Assembly: GCA_009837815.1 (NCBI GenBank)
Contig: VXSV01000063.1
Span: 1 to 47,062 of the forward strand
Length of the DNA: 47,062 nucleotides
Source: Acidimicrobiia bacterium
Lineage (GTDB): Bacteria > Actinomycetota > Acidimicrobiia > Spongiisociales > ZC4RG35
Reading direction: 5' to 3'
Part shown: piece after piece, positions 6,924 through 15,050 of the stretch
Layout of the letters: each line of letters opens with the position of its first letter
Position numbering within the stretch: the first letter of the stretch is position 1
Notes under the pieces: generated by a model
The model's input: only the letters and a program-made list of their open reading frames with translations
Database searches by the model: none
Told to the model about the DNA's origin: nothing
Translations under genes and position numbers: made by a program

Positions 6924-8975
6924 CTAACTGTCGTCTTTCCGGGAGGCGGCTATTACCTTTTGCGCTTCCTGGTGAGGGATTTCGGAGTAGTGGTCGAAGG
7001 CCACTTCGAACGTCCCCCGCCCGCTGGTCATGGAGCGAAGGTCCACGGCGTAGCGCTGGATCTCCGCCATGGGAACCTCTGCGGCGATGATCCGCAGCGA
7101 TCCGTCCGTGTCCATGCCGAACACCCGGCCCCGCTTGGAGTTGATGTCACCGATCACGTCCCCGGTGTATTCCTCGGGCACCTTTACCGAAAGCCGGGTG
7201 ATCGGTTCCAAGAGGACGGGCCGGAGTTCTTGGGAGGCCGCTCGAACCGCGGCGATCCCGGCCATGCGGAATGAAAGTTCGTCCGAGTCCACCGAGTGAT
7301 ACTTCCCGTCGTATACCTCGGCGGAGACGTCGATTACCGGGAACCCGGCCAGCACGCCGCGGGCGAAGGCCTCCTGGATGCCCTTGTCCACCGCCGGTAT
7401 GTACTGGCGGGGTATGGATCCTCCCTTGATGGAGTCGATGAACTCATAGCCTTCGCCCTGCTCCTGCGGGGCGAACCGTACGAAAGCGACCCCGAACTGC
7501 CCGCGCCCTCCGGTCTGCTTCTTGTGCTTGCCTTCTGCTTCGGCCCTTCCGGTGATGGTCTCGCGATAGGGAATCTTGGGCAGGGCAGTGTCCACCTCCA
7601 CCCCGTATTTGCGGTTGATACGCGCCAGGGTTACGTCAAGGTGAACGTCTCCCAGCCCGGCCAAGATCGTCTCGCCGGTCTCTGATCGCCGCTCCACGGC
7701 CAGGGTGGGGTCTTCCTCCACAGCTCTTTGCAGGGCGGTGGAGAGCTTCTCCTCGTCCTGGGTGGAGCGGGGGAACACCGCCAGCTCCATCACCGGCTTC
7801 GGGTAAACGGCCGGAAGTATCACCGCGTCCGATCCGGGAGAGCGCAGAGTGGATCCGGTGGTGGCTTTGTCCACCTTCGCCACCGCGGCCACATCCCCGC
7901 ACATGATCCGGTCGGTTGTGATCGGGTTGCGACCCTGGAGGAAGAACAAGTTGCTGACCCGTACCGTCGGGCCTCCCGCCAGTTCCAGGGTGTCGTCGGA
8001 CTGGATGGACCCGCTGAACACCCGCAGGATGGAGATCCGACCCACATAGGGGTCCCCGATCGTCTTGAACACATAAGCCACCGCCGCTCCGTCCTCGGCT
8101 GTCTCGACAGAGCCCTCCGCGAGAGGAGGAGCGGGACGCTGCAGCGGGGAGGGAGCGAAACTCTTGAGGAAGTCGGCAAGGACGTCGATCCCGATCATCT
8201 GACTGGAAGAGCCCGCCAACACCGGGAAGATCTCTCCGGCCAGCATGGCTTCCCGGATGACCGACACGATCACCGCCTGTTCGGGTTCTGTTCCCTCGAA
8301 GTAGGCGGCCATCAGGTCGTCGTCGGTCTCCACCACCGACTCGACCAATTCAAGGTGGGCCTCTTCCAGGACGGCCGCTACTTCCGGAGGCGCTCCGTCG
8401 GCCGCAGTTCCCCGAGGATTGCCTTCCTCGTAGAGATCCACCTGGCCCGAACTGACCCGGGCCACGCCCCTCAAGTCTGCTTCATTGCCCACGTTTATCA
8501 CCAACGGCGCTATCCCCTTGCCGAACGCTTTGCGCAACTCGTCCAGGGTGCGATTCAGTGAGGAGCGATCCCGGTCGAGCTTGGTGACGAACACCGCCCG
8601 GGGTGTGCCCTCCTCGGCGGCCACCTTCCACATCAACTCGGTCTGCACCTCTACACCGTCCACTCCCGAGACCACGAACAGGGCAAGGTCCGCCACCCGG
8701 ATGGCGGACCGGGCATCGCCGGAGAAGTCGGCGTACCCGGGGGTGTCGATCAGGTTTATCTTGCATCCGTCCCACTCGAGGGAGGCGACCGAGAGGTTGA
8801 GAGAGAGCTTTCTCTCTTCTTCTTCCGGCTCGTGGTCCAGCATGGTGGTTCCCCGATCCACCGACCCCAACCGGGTTGTGACACCGGCGGTGAACAGCAG
8901 TGCTTCGGCAAGGGAGGTCTTACCACTTCCCCCGTGGCCTATCAGGGCTATGGTGCGAATCGAATCAGGTGACAA
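6924..8975 (-). CDS. fusA2: Elongation factor G-like GTPase (EF-G2)
   Basis: A translational GTPase with the EF-G domain order over 683 aa. The P-loop is GHGGSGKT (13-20), G3 is DTPGYADF (77-84) and G4 is TKLD (131-134), with Thr instead of the Asn of canonical EF-G. This and the divergent effector region match the actinobacterial EF-G2 paralogue rather than the main EF-G, which normally sits beside rpsL/rpsG/tuf. EF-G2 binds GTP, but its role in translation is poorly defined. TTG 8975 is chosen because GAGGAG lies about five bases upstream and residues 1-12 lead straight into the P-loop. It heads a two-gene unit with gltA. Confidence 0.88.
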   Translation of the reverse strand: MSPDSIRTIALIGHGGSGKTSLAEALLFTAGVTTRLGSVDRGTTMLDHEPEEEERKLSLNLSVASLEWDGCKINLIDTPGYADFSGDARSAIRVADLALFVVSGVDGVEVQTELMWKVAAEEGTPRAVFVTKLDRDRSSLNRTLDELRKAFGKGIAPLVINVGNEADLRGVARVSSGQVDLYEEGNPRGTAADGAPPEVAAVLEEAHLELVESVVETDDDLMAAYFEGTEPEQAVIVSVIREAMLAGEIFPVLAGSSSQMIGIDVLADFLKSFAPSPLQRPAPPLAEGSVETAEDGAAVAYVFKTIGDPYVGRISILRVFSGSIQSDDTLELAGGPTVRVSNLFFLQGRNPITTDRIMCGDVAAVAKVDKATTGSTLRSPGSDAVILPAVYPKPVMELAVFPRSTQDEEKLSTALQRAVEEDPTLAVERRSETGETILAGLGDVHLDVTLARINRKYGVEVDTALPKIPYRETITGRAEAEGKHKKQTGGRGQFGVAFVRFAPQEQGEGYEFIDSIKGGSIPRQYIPAVDKGIQEAFARGVLAGFPVIDVSAEVYDGKYHSVDSDELSFRMAGIAAVRAASQELRPVLLEPITRLSVKVPEEYTGDVIGDINSKRGRVFGMDTDGSLRIIAAEVPMAEIQRYAVDLRSMTSGRGTFEVAFDHYSEIPHQEAQKVIAASRKDDS

Positions 8976-9087
8976 TCGGGCTCCTCATCAGAACTGGCGG
9001 GTGAATTCAGGATAGCGCAAACCGCCCGCCCGCTATTTGGCCGGGGCACGGAGTAATTTTCGGGTGCATGGCTCTGATTGGCGCCGA

Positions 9088-9108
9088 CGGACAATTGCCG
9101 CTTGTCCG
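9088..9108. promoter_or_regulatory. Inverted repeat in the fusA2/pgsA divergent intergenic region
   Basis: CGGACAA and TTGTCCG form perfect 7-base arms around a 7-base spacer, 25 bases before the GTG of the pgsA-like gene and 113 bases from the fusA2 start. It could be an operator for a dimeric regulator or a small hairpin in the leader of the phospholipid operon. No factor can be named. Confidence 0.35.
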
Positions 9109-9132
9109 GAGAGCGGTTAGCGTGAGAGCACC

Positions 9133-9705
9133 GTGATAGACATTTGGGTGCGCCCTCACCTGAGAAGGGTGCTTGATCCTATCGGACGTTTCCTGAACCG
9201 GTGCGGGATCAGCCCCGCCGCTCTGACCTTTTTCGGTTTGGGGGTGACCATCGTCGGGGCGGTGATCATTTCCCTCGAGTTCCTGGTGACCGGTTCGGTG
9301 ATCGCCCTGGCCGGTTCGGCGATCGACGGCCTGGACGGGTCGCTGGCGCGCGCCGCCGACAAGGTTTCCAGGAGAGGGGCGTTCCTGGATGCCTCGGTAG
9401 ACCGGCTCGGTGAGGTCGCCTGCTTTTCGGGGCTGGCGGTGGCCCGCGCCGGCGAGCCTCGGACCCTGATGCTGATCGTCCTCTCGGTGTCCGGCGCCTT
9501 GTTGATCCCATACCTGCGCGCCCGGGCCGAAGCGGAGGGACTGAGGGGGACGGGCGGCTTCATGGGCCGCGCCGAGAGAGTGATCCTCTTTGCTCTGGGG
9601 CTGCTGACCGGATGGGTGGAGCCTATGTTGTGGGCGATGACCGGTCTCTGCTGGATTTCGGCTCTGCACCGTTTCGTGGTGGCTTACCGACAACTGAAGC
9701 GGTGA
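9133..9705 (+). CDS. pgsA: CDP-alcohol phosphatidyltransferase, probable phosphatidylinositol-phosphate synthase
   Basis: An integral membrane enzyme that displaces CMP from CDP-diacylglycerol with an alcohol; in this context, inositol 1-phosphate. The 190-aa product has about six hydrophobic segments and the full family signature: Asp65, Asp68-Gly69, Ala72-Arg73, Gly82, Asp86 and Asp90. The substrate is inferred from the neighbours: a PatA-type acyltransferase and a PimA-type mannosyltransferase follow directly, the order of mycobacterial pgsA1-patA-pimA. The start is GTG 9133 with a weak GAGAG upstream. The stop overlaps the start of the next gene. Phosphatidylglycerophosphate synthase is the alternative. 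Confidence 0.85.
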   Translation: MIDIWVRPHLRRVLDPIGRFLNRCGISPAALTFFGLGVTIVGAVIISLEFLVTGSVIALAGSAIDGLDGSLARAADKVSRRGAFLDASVDRLGEVACFSGLAVARAGEPRTLMLIVLSVSGALLIPYLRARAEAEGLRGTGGFMGRAERVILFALGLLTGWVEPMLWAMTGLCWISALHRFVVAYRQLKR

Positions 9706-10580
9706 AGTCCCGTCTCGCCTACTGGGGTGTGAGGGCGGCGTCGGGGTTCATGCGCATTTGGCCGTTGTGGGTGGTCCAACCCTTGGGCGGGGCTGCCGGG
9801 GTGGTGGCTTCCCTTCTTCTGCCGCGGCGTCGCCGCATGGCCGGGAGGCACGCCGGCAGGACAGGACTGGAGGAGAAGTCGGGTAGCCGCTCCCGAGCGG
9901 TCAGAAAGATGTTCGCCAGTTACGGTCAGTACTGGGGGGAGTCGCTTTGGGCCGCTCCTCGCAATGTGAGGCGGATGGCCGGGCGCTTCGACTTGGATGG
10001 GTTCGAAGTGTTGGAGAACGCCCTGGACGACGGGAAAGGCGTGGTGGTCGTGCTGCCGCATCTCGGCAACTGGGAAATGGCCGGAGCAGCCGTCTGGGAC
10101 ATGGATGTCGAGGTGGTGGCGGTGGCCGAAAACCTCGCAAACTCCTACATTCGGGATTGGTTTTCCCGCATGCGGGGATTGACGGGCATAAGCGTTGTGT
10201 TTGCCCGGCGGGGCATTCTCGGCGAACTTGAGAAGAAGCTCGACAGCCGAACCGCGGTTTGTCTGCCCTCTGACCGGGACCTGAGCGGCAGGGGAATCCC
10301 GGTGCAGTTCTTCGGCGAGGAGACGACCCTGCCGGCCGGCGCCTTGTTGCTGGGCATACGCTCGGGCCGGCCGGTGGTTCCGGCGGCCGTCTATTTTGAG
10401 AAGAAAAGCCGTTATCGCGCAGTTCTGAGGCCACCCTTGGCGATTCCCCGGGAGGGAAGCCTGTCGGAGAGGCTCAGCAAGGGCGCGCAACTCATGGCAT
10501 GCGCATTCGAGGACCTGATCAAGGCTGCTCCCGAGCAGTGGCATCTTCTCCAGCCCAACTGGCCCTCCGACCGGGTTTGA
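9702..10580 (+). CDS. patA: PIM acyltransferase (LpxL/HtrB-type lysophospholipid acyltransferase fold)
   Basis: Probably acylates the mannose of phosphatidylinositol mannoside on the inner membrane face, as PatA does in mycobacteria. The 292-aa product has the family's H-x4-E catalytic motif as HLGNWE (His120, Glu125), preceded by a hydrophobic segment (GVVVVLP) and followed by the SDRDLSGRGIPVQFFGE segment typical of lipid A/PIM acyltransferases. GTG 9702 is chosen because it forms a GTGA overlap with the upstream stop; a longer in-frame start at 9612 would bury 90 bases in the previous gene. PimA starts eight bases downstream. Confidence 0.85.
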   Translation: MKSRLAYWGVRAASGFMRIWPLWVVQPLGGAAGVVASLLLPRRRRMAGRHAGRTGLEEKSGSRSRAVRKMFASYGQYWGESLWAAPRNVRRMAGRFDLDGFEVLENALDDGKGVVVVLPHLGNWEMAGAAVWDMDVEVVAVAENLANSYIRDWFSRMRGLTGISVVFARRGILGELEKKLDSRTAVCLPSDRDLSGRGIPVQFFGEETTLPAGALLLGIRSGRPVVPAAVYFEKKSRYRAVLRPPLAIPREGSLSERLSKGAQLMACAFEDLIKAAPEQWHLLQPNWPSDRV

Positions 10581-10588
10581 CTCGGCTC

Positions 10589-11632
10589 ATGAAGATCTGC
10601 CTGGTCTCACCGTACGACCTGACCCGGGACGGCGGCGTCCAGGCGCAGGTGCTTGGCCTGGCCGGATGGCTGAGAGACCAGGGAGACGAGGTGCGGATCA
10701 TCGCACCCCGTCTGCCCGAAGACTCCGATGGAGTGGAGGTGGGAAGGGTGGTGCGCGTCCGGGCCAACCGGTCGGTGGCGCCGATCTGTTTGTCGCCGAG
10801 AGTTTCCGTGCGGATGATGGGGACCCTCGCCTGGGGTGAGGTGGCGCACATTCACGAGCCGCTCATGCCCATGGTCGGAGTGGCCGCCCTTCGTATTCAG
10901 GGCCCGAGGGTGGCTACTTTCCACGCCGACCCCCCGGGATGGGTGAGGGTTCTGTACCGCGGTTTGGATCCCTTGGTGCGCTCCCTCAAAGCGCCCCGGA
11001 CCCTGGTTACCGCGGTCAGCCGCCAGGCGGCGGGTGCTCTCCCGTCCGGATGGGAACCCGAGGAGATTGTTCCCAACGGGGTGGATACGACCCTTGGTGG
11101 GGCCGGGGAGGACCGCAAGAGGGGAAGGGTGGTGTTTCTGGGCCGTGACGAGCCCCGCAAGGGCCTGAGCCTCTTGCTGGAGGCCTGGCCGCTGGTCAGG
11201 AGTCGCCATCCCCATGCGGAGTTGGTGGTGATGGGCGCCGAGCGTCCGGAACCGCCTGAGGGGACCGTCTTCTTGGGCAGGGTGGACACCGAAGTAAAGG
11301 ACCGAACGCTGCGGTCGGCCGAGGTCTATGTCGCCCCCAATCTGGGAGGCGAGAGCTTCGGGATAGTGTTGGTGGAGGCGTTGGCGGCAGGCTGCGCGGT
11401 GATCGCCTCCGACCTGACGTCCTTCCGGGACGTGGCCGGCCCGGCGGCGAGGTACTTCATGCCTGGAAGCGTCCACGCCATGGTGGAACAGATCCAACAG
11501 GTCCTGGAGAGCCCCCCGGTCTCGGCTCGGCTCTCGGAGGCAGGCCCGTTGCGAGCGGCCCGGTTCTCCTGGGACAAAGTGGGCCCGGCCTATCGGAATT
11601 GCTACGAAAGGGTGATTCGCCGGAGCGCATGA
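10589..11632 (+). CDS. pimA: GT4-family glycosyltransferase, probable phosphatidylinositol mannosyltransferase
   Basis: Predicted to transfer mannose from GDP-mannose to phosphatidylinositol, the first step of PIM synthesis. The 347-aa GT-B protein has the GGVQAQV loop near residue 13, HIHEP near 88, the NGVDT switch and FLGRDEPRKG opening the C-terminal domain, and the E-x7-E donor motif in GESFGIVLVEALA. It is slightly shorter than mycobacterial PimA (about 375-385 aa). ATG 10589 is chosen because MKICLVSPYDL is the usual GT-B N-terminus; an in-frame ATG at 10499 lies inside patA. The substrate is inferred from the operon. Confidence 0.84.
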   Translation: MKICLVSPYDLTRDGGVQAQVLGLAGWLRDQGDEVRIIAPRLPEDSDGVEVGRVVRVRANRSVAPICLSPRVSVRMMGTLAWGEVAHIHEPLMPMVGVAALRIQGPRVATFHADPPGWVRVLYRGLDPLVRSLKAPRTLVTAVSRQAAGALPSGWEPEEIVPNGVDTTLGGAGEDRKRGRVVFLGRDEPRKGLSLLLEAWPLVRSRHPHAELVVMGAERPEPPEGTVFLGRVDTEVKDRTLRSAEVYVAPNLGGESFGIVLVEALAAGCAVIASDLTSFRDVAGPAARYFMPGSVHAMVEQIQQVLESPPVSARLSEAGPLRAARFSWDKVGPAYRNCYERVIRRSA

Positions 11633-11691
11633 CTTCGGAGCCCTCCGGGTAAACCGTCTTCTATTGCGGCCCGCCGGGGCACATGAGCGGC

Positions 11692-11697
11692 TACGAT
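11692..11697 (+). promoter_or_regulatory. Candidate -10 box for a leaderless pdxS transcript
   Basis: TACGAT matches the -10 consensus in four of six positions and ends seven bases before the pdxS ATG, so transcription would begin at or next to the start codon. TTGCGG at 11664-11669 is too far away (22-base spacer) to be a convincing -35. An AGGGG just before the ATG is too close to work as a normal ribosome-binding site. Confidence 0.35.
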
Positions 11698-11704
11698 TAG
11701 GGGA

Positions 11705-12604
11705 ATGGATCAGAGCAACGGTATGAAGACTGGCACAGAGTTGGTCAAGCGGGGACTTGCCGACATGCTGAAGGGCGGCGTGATCATGGATGTGGTGGAC
11801 GCCGACCAGGCGCGGATCGCCGAGGATGCGGGGGCGGTGGCGGTGATGGCATTGGAGCGGGTCCCGGCCGACATCCGCAAGGATGGAGGGGTGGCGCGGA
11901 TGGCGAATCCCGCCAAGGTGACCGAGATCATGGGTGCTGTGACCATCCCGGTGATGGCCAAGTGTCGGATCGGGCACTTCCTCGAGGCCCGGGTCCTGGA
12001 GGAGTTGGGGGTCGACTACATAGACGAGTCAGAGGTGCTCACCCCCGCCGACGAGGAGTTCCATGTGGACAAGTGGCCGTTCACCACTCCCTTTGTTTGC
12101 GGGGCCCGTGACCTGGGGGAGGGATTGCGACGACTGTCGGAGGGCGCAGCCATGATCCGCACCAAGGGAGAAGCCGGTACCGGCAACGTGGTGGAGGCGG
12201 TTCGGCACATCCGGGCCATCACCAGCCAGATGGAGGCCCTGGCCGACATGACCGACGAAGAGCAGGCACACCAGGCCGAGATGATGAGGGTCTCTCCCGA
12301 ACTGGTGAAGGAGGTGGCTTCCCTGGGGCGGCTGCCGGTGGTCAATTTCGCGGCGGGAGGGATCGCAACGCCCTCCGATGCGGCGCTGATGATGGCGCTC
12401 GGCTGTGACGGGGTGTTCGTGGGCAGCGGAATCTTCAAGAGTTCCCAACCCGCCGCCTACGCCGCAGCAATTGTGGAGGCGACAACCTTCTGGGACAACC
12501 CCGGGGTAATCGCCAAGGTGTCGCGGGGTCTGGGAGAGCCCATGCGAGGCAAAGAGATAGGAACCCTGGAACCAGCTGAGCGTTTGGCCGCCCGGGGTTG
12601 GTGA
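11705..12604 (+). CDS. pdxS: Pyridoxal 5'-phosphate synthase subunit PdxS
   Basis: The synthase subunit of the DXP-independent vitamin B6 pathway: makes PLP from ribose 5-phosphate, glyceraldehyde 3-phosphate and ammonia delivered by PdxT. The 299-aa TIM-barrel protein is nearly canonical. Asp29 (IMDVV), Lys86 (MAKCRIGH) and Lys154 (RTKGEAGTG) correspond to the catalytic Asp24, Lys81 and Lys149 of the Bacillus enzyme with a constant offset. It follows pimA after a 72-base gap holding a candidate promoter and heads the long downstream gene array. Its stop overlaps or abuts pdxT. Confidence 0.97.
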   Translation: MDQSNGMKTGTELVKRGLADMLKGGVIMDVVDADQARIAEDAGAVAVMALERVPADIRKDGGVARMANPAKVTEIMGAVTIPVMAKCRIGHFLEARVLEELGVDYIDESEVLTPADEEFHVDKWPFTTPFVCGARDLGEGLRRLSEGAAMIRTKGEAGTGNVVEAVRHIRAITSQMEALADMTDEEQAHQAEMMRVSPELVKEVASLGRLPVVNFAAGGIATPSDAALMMALGCDGVFVGSGIFKSSQPAAYAAAIVEATTFWDNPGVIAKVSRGLGEPMRGKEIGTLEPAERLAARGW

Positions 12605-12606
12605 CC

Positions 12607-13179
12607 ATGCCGCCCACCATCGGGGTGTTGGCGCTCCAGGGAGACGTGCGAGAGCACCGTGTCGCCCTTGAGCGTTTGGCTGTCTCGACCCGCTCGGTGT
12701 GCCTGCCCGAGGACCTGAGGGGATTGGACGGTTTGGTCATACCGGGTGGCGAGTCCACCACTATCGGCCGCCTCGCCGAACGGTTCGGCCTGCTGCGGCC
12801 TCTGCGATCCGCCTTGGCCGACGGTCTTCCCACCCTGGCCACCTGTGCGGGGATGATTCTTCTGGCAGGCGCCATCGTAGACGGCGACCAGCCGCTGCTG
12901 GGAGGTCTGGACGTGGTGGTGCGCCGCAACGCCTTCGGACGGCAGAACGAGTCCTTCGAGATGGACCTGGACGTAAAGGGCTTGGACCGGCCTTTTCACG
13001 GTGTGTTCATCCGGGCGCCGTGGGTGGAGAAGGTCGGCGGAGACGTCGAGGTCCTGGCCCGGGTCGGAGACCGCCCGGTGATGGTCGGCTCCGGCCGCAT
13101 GATCGCTACGGCTTTTCATCCGGAGTTGACCGACGACTCCCGCATCCACCGGCTGTGGATGGAATACGCAGGGGGCTAG
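12607..13179 (+). CDS. pdxT: Pyridoxal 5'-phosphate synthase glutaminase subunit PdxT
   Basis: Class I glutaminase that feeds ammonia to PdxS. The 190-aa product has the nucleophile Cys80 (LATCAGM), His171 and Glu173 (FHPEL), the GGEST segment near 48-52 and ALQGDVREH at the N-terminus. Catalytic numbering is one more than in Bacillus PdxT if ATG 12607 is used. GTG 12601 (a GTGA overlap with the pdxS stop) and TTG 12598 are in-frame alternatives adding two or three residues. yebC starts six bases after the stop. Confidence 0.96.
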   Translation: MPPTIGVLALQGDVREHRVALERLAVSTRSVCLPEDLRGLDGLVIPGGESTTIGRLAERFGLLRPLRSALADGLPTLATCAGMILLAGAIVDGDQPLLGGLDVVVRRNAFGRQNESFEMDLDVKGLDRPFHGVFIRAPWVEKVGGDVEVLARVGDRPVMVGSGRMIATAFHPELTDDSRIHRLWMEYAGG

Positions 13180-13185
13180 GGGACC

Positions 13186-13929
13186 GTGGCCGGCCATTCC
13201 AAGTGGGCGAACATCAAGCACCGCAAGGGGCGACAGGACGCGGCCCGCGGAAAGCTCTTCGCCAAGCTGGCCAAGGCCATCGAGACCGAGGCGCGCAGAG
13301 GCGGGGGGGATCCGGACGCCAACTATGCATTGGCGGCGGCGGTTTCGAAGGCCAAGGCGGTTTCCATGCCTTCTGACAACATCCTGCGGGCGATCAACCG
13401 AGGGACCGGGGAGAGCGCGGGGGTCGCCTACGACGAGTTGTGGTATGAGGGGTACGCCCCCGGGGGAGTGGCGGTGTACGTGCAGGTGCTCACCGACAAT
13501 CGTCGCCGGGCCGCCGCCGACGTGAGGGCGGCGTTTACCCGCAATGGGGGGAGCCTGGGAGAGCCGGGATCCGTGGGCTACCTCTTCCAGCCCAAGGGGC
13601 TGATCGCCGCGGCCGGGGACGAGGACGATGTGCTGCTGGCGGCGTTGGAGGCAGGAGCGGAGGACGTAAGGGAGACAGGTGACTCCTGGGAGGTGATCAC
13701 CCCGCCCAGGGCCATGGCCGGCGTTCGGGCGGCGATGGAGGAATCGGGTTTGGCCGTGGAGTCGGCGGAACTGACCCAACTTCCCATCTCGGAGGTGCCC
13801 GTCGACCAGCGCACCGCTCCACGGGTGCTGAGGCTGGTGGACGCCTTGGAGGACCTCGACGACGTACAAAGCGTATTCTCGAACTTCGAGATCAGCGATC
13901 AGATCCTGGAGGCCCTGGCCGGCCCGTGA
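13186..13929 (+). CDS. yebC: YebC/PmpR-family protein
   Basis: The 247-aa product has the canonical family N-terminus (AGHSKWANIKHRKGRQD) and the three-domain length. Family members have been described as DNA-binding transcriptional regulators and, more recently, as translation factors that relieve ribosome stalling at proline stretches. Placement between pdxT and ruvC is standard in actinobacteria. The start is GTG 13186, giving MAGHSKW as in homologues. Confidence 0.95.
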   Translation: MAGHSKWANIKHRKGRQDAARGKLFAKLAKAIETEARRGGGDPDANYALAAAVSKAKAVSMPSDNILRAINRGTGESAGVAYDELWYEGYAPGGVAVYVQVLTDNRRRAAADVRAAFTRNGGSLGEPGSVGYLFQPKGLIAAAGDEDDVLLAALEAGAEDVRETGDSWEVITPPRAMAGVRAAMEESGLAVESAELTQLPISEVPVDQRTAPRVLRLVDALEDLDDVQSVFSNFEISDQILEALAGP

Positions 13930-13968
13930 CAGGCGCCGGCAAGGACGCGGGGAGAGCAAAAGGCCGGA

Positions 13969-14484
13969 ATGACGGTCCGCCTTTCCTTACACTTCAACCA
14001 GGTGTTGGTATTGGGAGTAGATCCTGGTCTGGCCCGCACCGGGTACGCGGTGGTAAGCCGGGGCAACCCCCATCGGGTGGTGGCCATGGGGGTGATCAGC
14101 ACCCCGGTGAAGTGGCCGCTCGAGAACCGGCTGCAGGAGCTGGCCGGCGACCTGTCTGATGTCATCCGACGGTACCAACCGGGCGCCCTTGCCTTGGAGA
14201 AGGTCTACATAAAGGGGAACCGCTCCGCGGCGTCGGCGGTGGAAAGAGCCACCGGGGTGGCGATGCTCACCGCAGCAGAGGCGGGGATACCCGTCCGGGA
14301 GTACATTCCCAGCACCATAAAGAAGGTGGTGACCGGTGATGGGCGCGCCACCAAGGAGGCGGTGCAACGGTCCCTGTGGAAGACCCTGAAACTGTCGGAG
14401 AACGGCCTGCCTCACGACGCGTTCGACGCGGTGGCGGTGGCGATCTGTCACCTCCAGCACCTGCACTTGGAAATCGTGCCGTGA
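13969..14484 (+). CDS. ruvC: Holliday junction resolvase RuvC
   Basis: Endonuclease that cuts Holliday junctions symmetrically after RuvAB branch migration. The RNase H-fold active-site acids are present: Asp18 (GVDPG), Glu77 (LEKVY), Asp150 and Asp153 (PHDAFDA). The 171-aa product starts at ATG 13969, with a weak AAAGG upstream. An in-frame GTG at 14002 would put the first Asp at position 7 exactly as in E. coli but has no ribosome-binding site, so the start is uncertain. The stop overlaps the ruvA GTG. Confidence 0.95.
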   Translation: MTVRLSLHFNQVLVLGVDPGLARTGYAVVSRGNPHRVVAMGVISTPVKWPLENRLQELAGDLSDVIRRYQPGALALEKVYIKGNRSAASAVERATGVAMLTAAEAGIPVREYIPSTIKKVVTGDGRATKEAVQRSLWKTLKLSENGLPHDAFDAVAVAICHLQHLHLEIVP

Positions 14485-15050
14485 TAGGATCCTTGCGGGG
14501 AAGGCTGACCGAGAGATACCCGGAGGGGATCGTCATCGATGTGGGGGGTGTGGGATACGAGGTGACCATGTCGCCGTCTGCAGTGGAGAGCCTCCCCGGC
14601 GCAAGGGGCGAGATCGTGATTAGCACTCACATGCATGTGTGGGCCGACGGGATGAGACTGTACGGATTCGGCCATTCCGAGGAGCGGGACCTGTTCCGGG
14701 TGCTGCTCTCCGCCCAGGGGGTGGGGCCCAAGATGGCCCTGGCGGTCCTCTCCACCCTGGACGCACCGGAGGTTCGCCAGGCGGTGCGCCAGGAGGACGT
14801 GGCGGCTTTCACCCGGGTGAACGGAGTGGGGAAGAAGACCGCCCAGCGGCTGATCCTCGATCTCAAGGGCAAGCTGGAGGCATCGGAAGCCAATGTGTTG
14901 GAGGGCGCCTCCCGCTCTGCGGACCTGTGGGCGGCGCTGTCGGGTCTGGGCTATCGCACCCACGAGATCCGCCGGGCGACCGAGGCCATTGACACCGGTG
15001 TCGGGTTCGAGGAGCAGTTGAAGGCCGCGCTGGCGGAGCTGGGAAGATGA
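14481..15050 (+). CDS. ruvA: Holliday junction branch migration protein RuvA
   Basis: Tetrameric junction-binding partner of the RuvB motor. The 189-aa product starts IGSLRGRL, followed by the OB-fold, helix-hairpin-helix segments (LLSAQGVGPKMALAVL and FTRVNGVGKKTAQRLI), and the small C-terminal RuvB-binding domain (about 145-189). GTG 14481 is chosen because it overlaps the ruvC stop in GTGA and matches the family N-terminus; a longer in-frame start at 14376 is buried in ruvC. Confidence 0.95.
   Translation: MIGSLRGRLTERYPEGIVIDVGGVGYEVTMSPSAVESLPGARGEIVISTHMHVWADGMRLYGFGHSEERDLFRVLLSAQGVGPKMALAVLSTLDAPEVRQAVRQEDVAAFTRVNGVGKKTAQRLILDLKGKLEASEANVLEGASRSADLWAALSGLGYRTHEIRRATEAIDTGVGFEEQLKAALAELGR

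Noticed and set aside
10607..13959. Long minus-strand open frames of 456 and 500 codons opposite pimA and pdxST-yebC
   Set aside because: They lie antisense to well-recognised genes, have low-complexity His/Arg/Pro/Gly content and lack family motifs; high GC content creates such shadows.
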